In this document: positions 25,743 to 33,107 of the stretch, piece after piece
Position numbering within the stretch: the first letter of the stretch is position 1
Layout of the letters: the number at the start of each line of letters is the position of its first letter
Origin: Brevinematia bacterium
Lineage (GTDB): Bacteria > Spirochaetota > Brevinematia > DTOW01
Direction of reading: 5' to 3'
NCBI GenBank assembly: GCA_039630355.1
Contig: JBCNVF010000061.1
Location: 1 to 33,107, forward strand
Length of the DNA stretch: 33,107 nucleotides
Notes under the pieces: generated by a model
What the model was told of the DNA's origin: nothing
Database searches by the model: none
What the model saw: the letters and a program-made list of their open reading frames with translations, nothing else
Position numbers and translations under genes: made by a program

Positions 25743-26747
25743 TCAGAAAAGCCTGATAGCAAGATATGGTCTTGGATCTACAAACTCTGTGCCGATTCTT
25801 ACCTCATAATGCAGATGGTATCCTGTAGCTCTACCCGACATTCCTATAGCACCTATAACTTCCCCCTTCCTAACATACTGTCCCTCTGAAACATACACAG
25901 CCATTAAATGTCCATAGACAGTTGTAAATCCGTATTTATGTGTTATCTTTACAACTTTGCCATAACCCCCAGACCAGCCAGCAAAAGACACAACTCCATC
26001 TGCCGTAGCAATCACTGGCGTTCCAGGCCAATGTGCTATATCAATTCCTGAATGGAATTTAGCAAAATTCATAAATGGATCTCTCCTATGCCCAAATGTT
26101 GAAGTCACAGTCCCACCACCATCCTTAACAGGCCATATGGAAGGTATATAAGCTATAACCTTTCGCGAATTTTCCACAAATGTTGCAAACTTTTGCATCT
26201 GAACCTTATACATCTCTATCTCCTTCCTCAGTCTATACAATTCATCTATCTCCCTAGGCCTGGTATATATCACCTCATCAACAGAGTTTCTTGACTTCTC
26301 TTCCTTCTCCTCCAAACTATAAGGATAGTTTATGCTCTCACTGAAAGTCTGTGACGTTGTCAGGGAGAATATTCTATTGACATCAGACCTAAAACTAGCA
26401 AACCTATCTTTGAGCAAATTAGCGTTGTTCTTGAAATTGTTTATATACTGATCCTTTATCTCATTCTGTTTCTCCAGTCTTACTACCTTCTGATCAGTCA
26501 TTTTCCTATTTGATACTGCTATTACCGATGTTATTACTATGACTGTTAGAATCACAAGCACAAAAAGCAAAGCAAAATTTGAAATATGAATGGTGACAAC
26601 TTTTTTTTCAGAATGTGGCACAAGCATTATCGTCAGCTTCTCGTGTCCCCACTTTTGAATTTCCGAACTTTTTATCTTCAACCATCTTCTAACTTCATAC
26701 CACACAGGGCCAACTTTTTCCTGAAGCTTCACAAAAAACTTTTTCAT
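25743..26747 (-). CDS. M23 (LytM-type) peptidoglycan metallopeptidase
   Basis: The 334-residue protein has about 56 cytoplasmic residues (including KLTIMLVPHSEKK), one membrane helix (about 57-80), a coiled region, and a C-terminal M23 domain. The zinc ligands are visible in FHSGIDIAHW (His-x3-Asp) and HLHYEV (second His). The intact site suggests a true peptidoglycan endopeptidase, unlike EnvC-type relatives that lack the ligands. The cytoplasmic segment before the helix is familiar from spirochaete M23 proteins. The ATG follows a G-rich GGGTGGGTAGGT stretch that could serve as ribosome site. Confidence 0.88.
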   Translation of the reverse strand: MKKFFVKLQEKVGPVWYEVRRWLKIKSSEIQKWGHEKLTIMLVPHSEKKVVTIHISNFALLFVLVILTVIVITSVIAVSNRKMTDQKVVRLEKQNEIKDQYINNFKNNANLLKDRFASFRSDVNRIFSLTTSQTFSESINYPYSLEEKEEKSRNSVDEVIYTRPREIDELYRLRKEIEMYKVQMQKFATFVENSRKVIAYIPSIWPVKDGGGTVTSTFGHRRDPFMNFAKFHSGIDIAHWPGTPVIATADGVVSFAGWSGGYGKVVKITHKYGFTTVYGHLMAVYVSEGQYVRKGEVIGAIGMSGRATGYHLHYEVRIGTEFVDPRPYLAIRLF

Positions 26748-26763
26748 ACCTACCCACCCCCTG

Positions 26764-26793
26764 CTTACTTTCTACTTACTTACTTTCTACTCA
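26764..26793. repeat. 15-bp tandem duplication upstream of the M23 gene
   Basis: CTTACTTTCTACT occurs at 26764-26776 and 26779-26791, a 15-base period, and lies 17-46 bases before the start of the peptidase gene. It recalls the 15-base duplication at 960-989. Confidence 0.7.
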
Positions 26794-26844
26794 TTTTCGG
26801 CATCTAGTTACACCAAACTCTATATAATTGTAATCAATAATCCA

Positions 26845-26874
26845 CACCTTTTTCAACAATCCTGGAAAAGGGTG
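26845..26874. other. Stem-loop in the M23/gltX intergenic region
   Basis: CACCTTTTTC (26845-26854) and GAAAAGGGTG (26865-26874) can form ten pairs in plus-strand RNA, one of them G-U, around a 10-base loop. No T-run follows. The wider gap from 26794 to 27161 shows no gene and no tRNA. An ATTCCAAAATTTGAAG stretch at 26881 resembles the left end of element copy B, and GTTGGT/ACCAAC (27109-27114, 27130-27135) is another small stem. Confidence 0.4.
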
Positions 26875-27161
26875 CAACAGATTCCAAAATTTGAAGATTA
26901 CATGCAAATCATTAATATTCTTAGTATCCATCAATCATTGATATTGCAATCTTCTTCTGTAACCCCATAAACCAGATATCACAAAACACAAACAGATACA
27001 ACCTTCTCAAGAATGATAACACAACGATAGTACTTTACACTCGTAGATACCGACCTTCTCCTCACTCCTAATCCATCACACTCACAGGAAAACATTTCTA
27101 GTCTACTTGTTGGTGTTTAGGTTCGTAAAACCAACTTATGTGGGAAAAAGCACTAACGAAA

Positions 27162-27367
27162 AGCAAAACAATCAAATTAGGTGTAAGTTCTTCTCATTTC
27201 TCTAAAAAGCCCTATCGGAACTGAGTAAATACCTCTTCCAACAAACACCTAGAAGATTTAGTATGAAGTGAAATTTTGTAACTTGACTAATGCTACCTAG
27301 GACCGAAGGAAGTAAGCAAAAAGTCTAGAATCTTACTCGCTCACCTAATAGAAAGTTGGATTCAAAG
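27162..27367 (+). repeat. Intergenic element, copy C
   Basis: About 206 bp with the internal core AGCCCTATCGGAACTG (27208-27223), then GAGTAAATACCTCTTCC, TTAGTATGAAG, TTTTGTAACTTGA, CTAGGACCGAAGG and CTCACCTAATAGAAA, each of which has a matching word in order in copy A or B. The terminal GGATTCAAAG is a changed form of GGAATTTATTG. It lies upstream of gltX, and the likeness to copy B continues to about 27385. Confidence 0.65.
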
Positions 27368-27376
27368 TATGGTAAA

Positions 27377-27406
27377 TTGAATAAATATCCTTCTCTCCTT
27401 GAAAAT
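27377..27406 (+). promoter_or_regulatory. Possible gltX promoter
   Basis: TTGAAT (27377-27382) and GAAAAT (27401-27406) have an 18-base spacer. The -10 is poor. The -35 corresponds by alignment to the TTGACT of the SDR promoter. Transcription would begin near 27413, at the AGGG ribosome site of gltX. Confidence 0.33.
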
Positions 27407-27421
27407 TATCTAGGGAAAGAG

Positions 27422-28801
27422 ATGGTAAACTTAAGATTTGCTCCAAGTCCAACGGGTTACTTACACTTGGGCAATGTCAGGACCGCGATATTCAATTATC
27501 TATACGCTAGAAAGAACAACGGTAAGTTTATTCTGAGAATAGAAGATACCGACCTTCAAAGATCAGAGAAAGTTTTTGTTGACGCCATAAAGAGAGACTT
27601 AGAATGGCTTGGATTACATTGGGATGAAATATACTTTCAAAGTGACAGATTTGACATCTACAGAGAGTATGCTGAAAAACTGATTCAAGAAGGTAGGGCA
27701 TACTACTGCACTTGCTCAAAAGACGAAATTAGAGAAAGACAAAAGGATAGTGCTAATATAAAATTCGGAGTGAAATACGACAGGCACTGCAGAGGAAGAA
27801 GCAAAAAGCCAATGGAAGAGCACGTAATAAGATTTGACATAGGAGAATTTAACTACGTTGAATACGAAGACGTGGTCAAAGGGAAAATAAGAGTTCCCTT
27901 TTCTGACTTAGATGACTTTGTAATAATAAAGGGTGATGGAACACCAACTTATAATTTTGCTGTAGTCATTGATGATCATCTTATGGAAATAACACACGTG
28001 ATAAGAGGAGAAGATCACATAACGAATACTGCAAAACAAATTCTTATCTACCAGTCATTAGGATTTGAAATCCCTGTATTCGCACACTTACCGCTCATTC
28101 TTAACAAAGACAGATCCCCGCTTTCTAAAAGAGAAGGCTCTATAAGCATAGAGCACTACAGAAAAGAAGGTTTCATACCAGAGGGAGTAGTAAATTACTT
28201 GGCAAGGTTAGGATGGTCATACGGAGACAAAGAAATATTTACCATGGAAGAACTTGCGACCTTGTTTGATATCCACGACTTGAACAAGTCAAACGCGATA
28301 TTTGACGAGCAAAAAATGTTATGGGTAAACAGTGAACAAATCAGAATGCTTTCCTATGAGAAATTCCTAGAGTATTACAGGATATTTCTGTCAGAAAACA
28401 AGCTGGAAGAAAGGTTAAATGATGAGTTTCTAGTGAGAGCATTTGAGGTTTATAAAACAAGGATAAACACTCTAAGAGATTTCTACAACGAGACAAGAAT
28501 ATATGTTGACGATGAGCTAAAGATTGACCCCGAATTTGGGATTGAAAACCTGATAGATGAGAACATAAGGAAGTGCTTCAGAGATCTATTAGAAGCTATT
28601 GACGAGATTCTATCAAAGCAAGATGAAGAAGGAGAGGCGATCCTAAGAAGCATTCCAGAGAAACACGGAATAAAGCTAAAGCAATTTGGACCTCCTTTGA
28701 GAATAGTGCTAACTAACAGAAAAGTTAGTCCAGGACTTGTGCAAGTGATAAAACTTCTAGGGAAAGAAAAAACTTACCACAGGATAAAAAAATTTACCTA
28801 A
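27422..28801 (+). CDS. gltX: Glutamyl-tRNA synthetase
   Basis: GluRS charges tRNA-Glu. ATG 27422 gives 459 residues and follows AGGG by six bases; the 22 codons open upstream to a TTG would lie before the presumed transcript start. The class I signature is FAPSPTGYLHLGNVRTA (HIGH as HLGN, residues 9-20) and the KMSKS loop is PLSKREGS (about 232-240). A zinc finger of the GluRS type is visible as YYCTCSKDE at 93-101 and YDRHCRGR near 120. The all-helical anticodon-binding region ends with PPLRIVLTNRKVSPGL. Whether it also charges tRNA-Gln cannot be told. It is convergent with the phosphohexomutase gene, 20 bases away. Confidence 0.95.
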   Translation: MVNLRFAPSPTGYLHLGNVRTAIFNYLYARKNNGKFILRIEDTDLQRSEKVFVDAIKRDLEWLGLHWDEIYFQSDRFDIYREYAEKLIQEGRAYYCTCSKDEIRERQKDSANIKFGVKYDRHCRGRSKKPMEEHVIRFDIGEFNYVEYEDVVKGKIRVPFSDLDDFVIIKGDGTPTYNFAVVIDDHLMEITHVIRGEDHITNTAKQILIYQSLGFEIPVFAHLPLILNKDRSPLSKREGSISIEHYRKEGFIPEGVVNYLARLGWSYGDKEIFTMEELATLFDIHDLNKSNAIFDEQKMLWVNSEQIRMLSYEKFLEYYRIFLSENKLEERLNDEFLVRAFEVYKTRINTLRDFYNETRIYVDDELKIDPEFGIENLIDENIRKCFRDLLEAIDEILSKQDEEGEAILRSIPEKHGIKLKQFGPPLRIVLTNRKVSPGLVQVIKLLGKEKTYHRIKKFT

Positions 28802-28821
28802 AAGTCTCACATCTTGTCTTG

Positions 28822-30183
28822 TTATTTACAGAACTTATTGACTATTTTTGTAACTATTTCCGTAAACTCCCTATCCCCCTCAAATATTACCCTTGTTACT
28901 GGCTCGGTATTTGATAGTCTTACGTGTAACCACCCATTACTGAACCTAAACCACCTACCGTCCTCATCACTCTCTTCTACAAGACTGAACATTTTCTCAA
29001 GATCACTAACTATTTCACCAATCTCTTTATCTTCAATAACCCTACTAGTCTTTAGTTTTACCATCTCAAGCTTGGGAAGTCCTGAGATGATCTCAGAAAG
29101 CTTAAGTTTCTCTTTAGCCATAAGATAGAGTATTAAAGCTATTCCAACAAAACTATCCCTTGCAAGATTCACGCTTGGGAATATGACCCCACCATTACCT
29201 TCTCCCCCTATAAACCCTCCAACCTCTCTAAGCTTATCAACCACATTAACTTCCCCAACTTTACTTCTTACAACCTCAAAGCCAAATTCTCTAGCAATAT
29301 ACTCACTTAGTGATGAAGTAGAGAAGTTAATAACTATTGTATTTTTCTCAGAAGTTCTGTTTACATACTTTATTGCTGAAAGCTCTGCCAAGGGAAGGGT
29401 ATACTCTTCTCCTGGTGCTACCCCATTATCAAGAACAAGAGCAAGCCTATCACCATCTGGGTCCAAGGCAAAACCCACATCACACTTTTTCTCTAAAACT
29501 ACAGCTGAAAGTTGTTTTAGTGCATTTGGAACAGGTTCCGTTTCCCTCTGAGGAAACTTACCAGGATCATCATTTATTGATACTACTTCACAACCAAACA
29601 TTTCTAAAAACTTCTTTCCCAGTAGATACCCAGCCCCGTTTACAGGATCAAATGCTACTCTGAATCTTCTATTTTTTATCACGCTTATATCAATCACGCT
29701 TTTCAGCTTATCCAAAAACAATTTCAGAACATCATCTAAGGAAATTTTCTCAACGCTACCAACAGACATCCAATCTGAAAAGCTATGCTTTTCCAGTTTG
29801 GATATAAAATCTATCCCTTCCTGAGAAACAAATACTCCATCTTTATCAACAAACTTCAACGCGTTCCATTCGGGGGGATTGTGACTAGCAGTAACTATTA
29901 TTCCTCCATCAAGTTGAAAAATTCTGGTAACAAATAAAGCCATAGGAGTAGTGACAATTTCCATGTCCAGAACATCAACGCCACAACTCCTTACAATTCC
30001 TGAGACAATATCACTAATAACGGGACTTGTTTTTCTGGTATCCCTACCTAACGATATCTTCTTACACGATCCTTTACTTTTCAAGTAAGAGAGGAAGGCT
30101 CTAGTATACTCAGAAACCACATCTGGCGTGATTCCATCATTCCAGATACCCCTAAGACCAGAAACCGTAAACTTAAGAGGCAT
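28822..30183 (-). CDS. Phosphohexomutase (phosphoglucomutase/phosphomannomutase family)
   Basis: The 453-residue protein moves phosphate between C1 and C6 of a hexose phosphate. All four family loops are present: TASHNPPEWN with the phosphoserine S100, DPDGDR for the metal, GGEGNGGV for sugar recognition, and RLSNTEPVTR for phosphate. The SNTEP form favours PMM/PGM or archaeal-type GlmM over the bacterial GlmM, which has SGTEP. It may supply sugar-1-phosphate for surface glycans or peptidoglycan. It starts one base after the ilvE stop, with AAGG over that junction, so the two are co-translated. Confidence 0.88.
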   Translation of the reverse strand: MPLKFTVSGLRGIWNDGITPDVVSEYTRAFLSYLKSKGSCKKISLGRDTRKTSPVISDIVSGIVRSCGVDVLDMEIVTTPMALFVTRIFQLDGGIIVTASHNPPEWNALKFVDKDGVFVSQEGIDFISKLEKHSFSDWMSVGSVEKISLDDVLKLFLDKLKSVIDISVIKNRRFRVAFDPVNGAGYLLGKKFLEMFGCEVVSINDDPGKFPQRETEPVPNALKQLSAVVLEKKCDVGFALDPDGDRLALVLDNGVAPGEEYTLPLAELSAIKYVNRTSEKNTIVINFSTSSLSEYIAREFGFEVVRSKVGEVNVVDKLREVGGFIGGEGNGGVIFPSVNLARDSFVGIALILYLMAKEKLKLSEIISGLPKLEMVKLKTSRVIEDKEIGEIVSDLEKMFSLVEESDEDGRWFRFSNGWLHVRLSNTEPVTRVIFEGDREFTEIVTKIVNKFCK

Positions 30184-30184
30184 A

Positions 30185-31060
30185 TTACCTTATAGGAGTT
30201 CCTTCAGTTCTTGTTAGCTTTCTATACTCCTCAAGAATGAATTTTGTTATTTTCCCAGGTCTACCATCTCCTATTGTCCTTTTATCAACTTTAGTAACAG
30301 GCACAACCTCAGCACCAGTTCCAGTTAAGAATATCTCTTCGGCAACATACAGATCCATTTTTGAGAAAAGTCTCTCCTCAAAAGGTATTCCATTAGCTTT
30401 AGCAATCTTTATAACTTCGTTTCTAGTTATCCCAACCAATATTCCAGCTTCTTTCGGAGGTGTAATAAGAACACCATTTTTAACAATGAAAATGTTATCT
30501 CCTGTACATTCAGCAACAAAACCATCTTCGTTAAGCATAACCGCTTCAGGCACATTAGCATTCACCGCCTCTATCTTAGCAAGGATATTGTTAAGATAGT
30601 TTAGACTCTTTATCATTGGTGGCATGGAATTCGGAGAGTTCCTAACAGTTGATGCTACGATAATACTCATCCCCTCAGTATATATCTCCTCAGGATACAT
30701 AACAAGCTTATCAACAATTACAACAAAAGAAGCCTTCTTAGCAAGAAAGGGATTAAGTCCTAGATCACCAACTCCTCTTGACAAAACAGGCCTAATGTAA
30801 GCAGACTTGATATCATTTTTCCTACAGGTCTCAATGATTATCTCCTTTATCTCATCCTTAGAGTAAGGAGGTTCAAGCATTATAGCCTTTGCTCCTTCAA
30901 ACATTCTATCAATATGCTCATCTAATTTGAAAATCTTACCGTCGTAAGCTCTTATACCTTCAAAAACACCATCACCATACAAAAACCCCTTGTCAAAAAC
31001 ACTAATCTTTGCATTTTCTCTTTCATAAAATTCACCATTTATAAAAACAATATTTCCCAT
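30185..31060 (-). CDS. ilvE: Branched-chain amino acid aminotransferase
   Basis: This fold-type IV PLP enzyme transaminates Leu, Ile and Val with 2-oxoglutarate. The 291-residue length is usual for bacteria. K151 in PPMIKSLNYLNNIL is the PLP lysine; VFEGIRAYDG, EDGFVAECTGDNIF and the FLTGTGAEVVPV phosphate segment are typical. The close D-amino acid and aminodeoxychorismate lyase relatives lack the IKSLNYLNN form. An AGGGGG ribosome site lies four bases before the ATG. It heads a two-gene operon with the phosphohexomutase. Confidence 0.92.
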   Translation of the reverse strand: MGNIVFINGEFYERENAKISVFDKGFLYGDGVFEGIRAYDGKIFKLDEHIDRMFEGAKAIMLEPPYSKDEIKEIIIETCRKNDIKSAYIRPVLSRGVGDLGLNPFLAKKASFVVIVDKLVMYPEEIYTEGMSIIVASTVRNSPNSMPPMIKSLNYLNNILAKIEAVNANVPEAVMLNEDGFVAECTGDNIFIVKNGVLITPPKEAGILVGITRNEVIKIAKANGIPFEERLFSKMDLYVAEEIFLTGTGAEVVPVTKVDKRTIGDGRPGKITKFILEEYRKLTRTEGTPIR

Positions 31061-31083
31061 AATTCCCCCTAACTTTTTCGTAA

Positions 31084-31112
31084 TTTTTACAGATATAGAC
31101 TAACCAATTCAA
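31084..31112 (-). promoter_or_regulatory. Probable ilvE promoter
   Basis: On the minus strand TTGAAT (31112-31107) and TAAAAA (31089-31084) are 17 bases apart. The leader would be about 17 bases and include the AGGGGG ribosome site. Confidence 0.42.
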
Positions 31113-31129
31113 CTTTGATAGGTCATACA

Positions 31130-31333
31130 CAATAAATTCCAAAATCTAATAAAAAGTTTTTCCTTTACCCTTCTTGCAGTCCCTGATGAGACTGTGTAAA
31201 ATTATTCTCCGAACAGAGCCCAGAAGGTTAAAGTTGATAGAGTAAGCTGAAGCAACTGATACTTCTTAGACTGTGAAGTCTTGTATAAAGGTAAGCTTGC
31301 TATAGATTTTGGTTATCGTAAAAAATTTTATTG
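31130..31333 (+). repeat. Intergenic element, copy E
   Basis: The left end CAATAAATTCC (31130-31140) is the exact reverse complement of the right ends of copies A and B, and AAATTCCAAAAT (31134-31145) is identical in copy B. The core stem-loop is at 31177-31194. At the right end AAATTTTATTG (31323-31333) is a changed GGAATTTATTG; the following CTAT also matches copy A. Length is about 204 bp. The carA ATG begins two bases beyond it. Confidence 0.62.
31298..31306 (+). promoter_or_regulatory. Extended -10 promoter of carA
   Basis: TGC-TATAGA (31298-31306) is an extended -10; at the -35 place only GTCTTG (31278-31283) is found. The leader would be about 23 bases without a ribosome site. The site lies in the right part of element copy E. 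Confidence 0.42.
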
Positions 31334-31335
31334 CT

Positions 31336-32421
31336 ATGGACTTCAAAAGAAATGCAGTATTAGTCCTTAAGGATGGAACGGTATTTTTCGGAAGATTTGT
31401 TGGATACGAAGGAGAGACATGGGGAGAAGTTGTATTCAATACAGGTATGACTGGGTATCAGGAAATACTTACAGATCCTTCTTACTATAGGCAGATAGTT
31501 GTCATGACCTACCCTCACATAGGCAACTATGGAGTAAATGAGGAAGATGTAGAATCTGACTCTCCGAAAGTCTCAGGATTTGTGATGAGAGAGATATGTG
31601 ACTATCCTAGTAATTCGGATTCCAAAAAATCCATTAGAGAGTATCTAGTGGAGAACCGGATAGTAGCTATAGACAGAGTTGACACCAGAAGGCTTACAAG
31701 ACATATAAGAAACTATGGAGCTATGATGGGGATAATATCCCCAAGAATTGATGAGATTGATGTTTTAAAAGAGAAAGTGAAACACCTTCCTGATATGATA
31801 GGTTTGGATCTAACAACCTATGTCTCAACAAAAGAAGTAAAGACAGTAATTGATATAGAAGAGCCAATATACAATATAGTTGCGCTAGACTATGGTATGA
31901 AATGGAATATCATTAGACTATTTGCAGAGAGGAGAGCTAAAGTTAGTTTACTCCCTTACACAGTTTCAGCAGATGATGTTCTGAAACTTAATCCTGACGG
32001 TATTTTTATATCAAACGGTCCTGGAGATCCAGCAGCAATTTTGCATGCTATAAAACTGATAAAAGATCTTATCGGTAAAAGACCAATGTTTGGAATATGT
32101 CTAGGACATCAACTTATTTCACTTGCTTTAGGAGCAAGAACATATAAGCTAAAGTTTGGACACCATGCTATCAATCATCCCGTCAAAAACCTAAGAACTG
32201 GTAGAGTTGAGATAACTTCTCAAAACCATGGATTTGCAGTTGATCCCAATACTTTACCTAAAGATGTTGAAGTTTCTCACATCAACCTCAACGATCTCTC
32301 CGTAGAAGGAATAATATGTGAAAGTAAAAACATAATGGCCGTGCAATACCACCCTGAAGCAGGCCCTGGTCCCCACGACTCCAGATACCTTTTTGATGAC
32401 TTTATAAAAATGATTAAATAG
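31336..32421 (+). CDS. carA: Carbamoyl-phosphate synthase small (glutaminase) subunit
   Basis: The glutaminase subunit releases ammonia for carbamoyl phosphate, the precursor of pyrimidines and arginine. ATG 31336 gives 361 residues and the standard start (VLVLKDGTVFFG); the TTG at 31309 is not needed. The CarA-specific N-terminal half has VVFNTGMTGYQEILTDPSY and GIDRVDTR-like VAIDRVDTRRLTRHIR; the class I amidotransferase half has ISNGPGDP, GICLGHQ with the nucleophile Cys (about residue 255), and YHPEAGPGPHD with the His and Glu. carB is not adjacent: EF-P is convergent ten bases on. The gene has no ribosome site. Confidence 0.94.
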   Translation: MDFKRNAVLVLKDGTVFFGRFVGYEGETWGEVVFNTGMTGYQEILTDPSYYRQIVVMTYPHIGNYGVNEEDVESDSPKVSGFVMREICDYPSNSDSKKSIREYLVENRIVAIDRVDTRRLTRHIRNYGAMMGIISPRIDEIDVLKEKVKHLPDMIGLDLTTYVSTKEVKTVIDIEEPIYNIVALDYGMKWNIIRLFAERRAKVSLLPYTVSADDVLKLNPDGIFISNGPGDPAAILHAIKLIKDLIGKRPMFGICLGHQLISLALGARTYKLKFGHHAINHPVKNLRTGRVEITSQNHGFAVDPNTLPKDVEVSHINLNDLSVEGIICESKNIMAVQYHPEAGPGPHDSRYLFDDFIKMIK

Positions 32422-32431
32422 ACAAATATAA

Positions 32432-32998
32432 CTATTCTCTCCCTACATACTCAAATTTCTCAGTGTCTATTACAATCGTGTCCCCAGTTTTTATAAACCC
32501 AGGAACCATTATCTCGATTCCTCCTTCAATAAGAGCAGGTTTCCAGACACTTTTATCAGTCCCAGAAGAAACTTCTCCTGTTTGCTCAACCTTCACCTTT
32601 ATCTTCTCAGGCTTGTTCACAGAAATAGCTCTACCATCATAAACTATCACCTCAACCTCATCATTCTCCTTAAGGAAGTTACCAAATTTACCCAATACGG
32701 AACTCCTTATTTCATATTGCTCATAAGTTGTTTCATCCATAAAGTAGAAAGTATCTTGATCCTTATAAGAAAATGCACACTTTACAGTCTGAACATCTAG
32801 CACTTCAACCTTATCTGCAGGATTAAACCTTCTATCATGATAGCTTCCCGTTGAAAGCACAACATACTTAACATGAACTATAGAGCCGAATTGCCCTCCA
32901 CCACTTTTCTTATCAACCTCAATAACTTTACATATTTCATCGTCTATTTTTATGAACTCTCCCTTATGCAAATCAACAACACCCTTGGTATTAGCCAT
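32432..32998 (-). CDS. efp: Elongation factor P, without the usual modified lysine
   Basis: EF-P relieves ribosomes stalled at proline runs. The 188-residue protein has the three EF-P domains: the KOW-like domain I (to about 65), the OB domain with FYFMDETTYEQYEI, and domain III with KPALIEGGIEIMVPGFIKTGDTI. The domain I loop, normally PGKG with the Lys (or Arg) that is modified and reaches the peptidyl centre, reads KKSGGGQFGSI at 30-40; the modified position falls on Gly or Gln. It may act unmodified or by another residue. GGGGTG lies four bases before the ATG. Confidence 0.92.
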   Translation of the reverse strand: MANTKGVVDLHKGEFIKIDDEICKVIEVDKKSGGGQFGSIVHVKYVVLSTGSYHDRRFNPADKVEVLDVQTVKCAFSYKDQDTFYFMDETTYEQYEIRSSVLGKFGNFLKENDEVEVIVYDGRAISVNKPEKIKVKVEQTGEVSSGTDKSVWKPALIEGGIEIMVPGFIKTGDTIVIDTEKFEYVGRE

Positions 32999-33021
32999 AG
33001 CTCACCCCTTTGCTTTAGGAT

Positions 33022-33049
33022 TTTTTAACCTTGCTAACACAAAAGTCAA
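33022..33049 (-). promoter_or_regulatory. Probable efp promoter
   Basis: On the minus strand TTGACT (33049-33044) and TAAAAA (33027-33022) are 16 bases apart, about 24 bases before the efp ATG. The leader would hold the GGGGTG ribosome site. Confidence 0.4.
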
Positions 33050-33107
33050 ATTAACGAAAGCCTGAAAAATAAAGCCCAATACCCACAACTAAGTATAGTT
33101 CTTCTCC

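Noticed and set aside
26794-27161. tRNA or small gene in the largest gap
   Set aside because: No cloverleaf, no CCA end and no frame with a ribosome site; only small stems and a possible element end.
27356-27421. TTG start for GltX
   Set aside because: It would add 22 residues before the normal start and lies at the end of element copy C; ATG 27422 has a ribosome site.
14200-31333. Intergenic repeats as a CRISPR array
   Set aside because: Copies are far apart, long, diverged and single; there are no regular spacers and no cas genes.

Overview
The window is 33 kb of compact, AT-rich bacterial chromosome with about 22 protein genes on both strands. There are no rRNA or tRNA genes, no recognisable insertion sequence and no CRISPR array. 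The cell is a diderm: there is a giant SprA/Sov-type outer-membrane beta-barrel, a periplasmic TPR protein and an exported nitroreductase. Three things point to a spirochaete-like lineage: the hpf-hprK-ptsH cluster, the M23 peptidase with a cytoplasmic N-terminal stretch before one membrane helix, and the variant EF-P. The assignment is an inference and weak; a thermophilic Brevinematia-like relative is only a guess.

Layout. 1-1198: start of an unknown minus-strand gene whose ribosome site lies in a strong hairpin, then an exported SagB-type nitroreductase and a two-helix membrane protein. 1309-6859: a zinc-ribbon methyltransferase diverges from an operon of a large TPR protein, an epimerase-like NAD(P) protein and pyrF. 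6856-8353 (minus): hpf, hprK and ptsH, each overlapping the next. 8545-17710 (minus): the 1888-residue SprA-like protein and mfd. 18114-19596: an atypical SDR and purN. 19666-21638 (minus): two glycosyltransferases. 21769-23889 (minus): hslV and a CPA2 antiporter. 24164-25736: exbD and a DegT aminotransferase. 25743-26747 (minus): M23 peptidase. 27422-28801: gltX. 28822-31060 (minus): ilvE and a phosphohexomutase. 31336-32421: carA. 32432-32998 (minus): efp.

Genes are packed into short operons with 1-4 base overlaps, and convergent neighbours have almost no gap; pyrF and ptsH even share a CTAG at their stops. Most longer gaps lie between divergent genes.

Two structural patterns stand out. 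First, at least four and probably five intergenic gaps hold diverged copies of one element of about 205-215 bp. Its ends are inverted (CAATAAATTCC ... GGAATTTATTG), and an internal stem-loop is best preserved at 24043-24060. Copies abut or contain the start regions of sprA, the SDR gene, gltX and carA, so the family may act as mobile or conserved promoter cassettes. Second, four genes (sprA, the SDR, the GT4 glycosyltransferase and exbD) have a sigma70-like promoter with an 18-base spacer whose -10 box ends 6-8 bases before the ATG, and no Shine-Dalgarno sequence. They are probably read from leaderless mRNAs, while neighbours such as hpf, hslV, pyrF and efp have clear ribosome sites.
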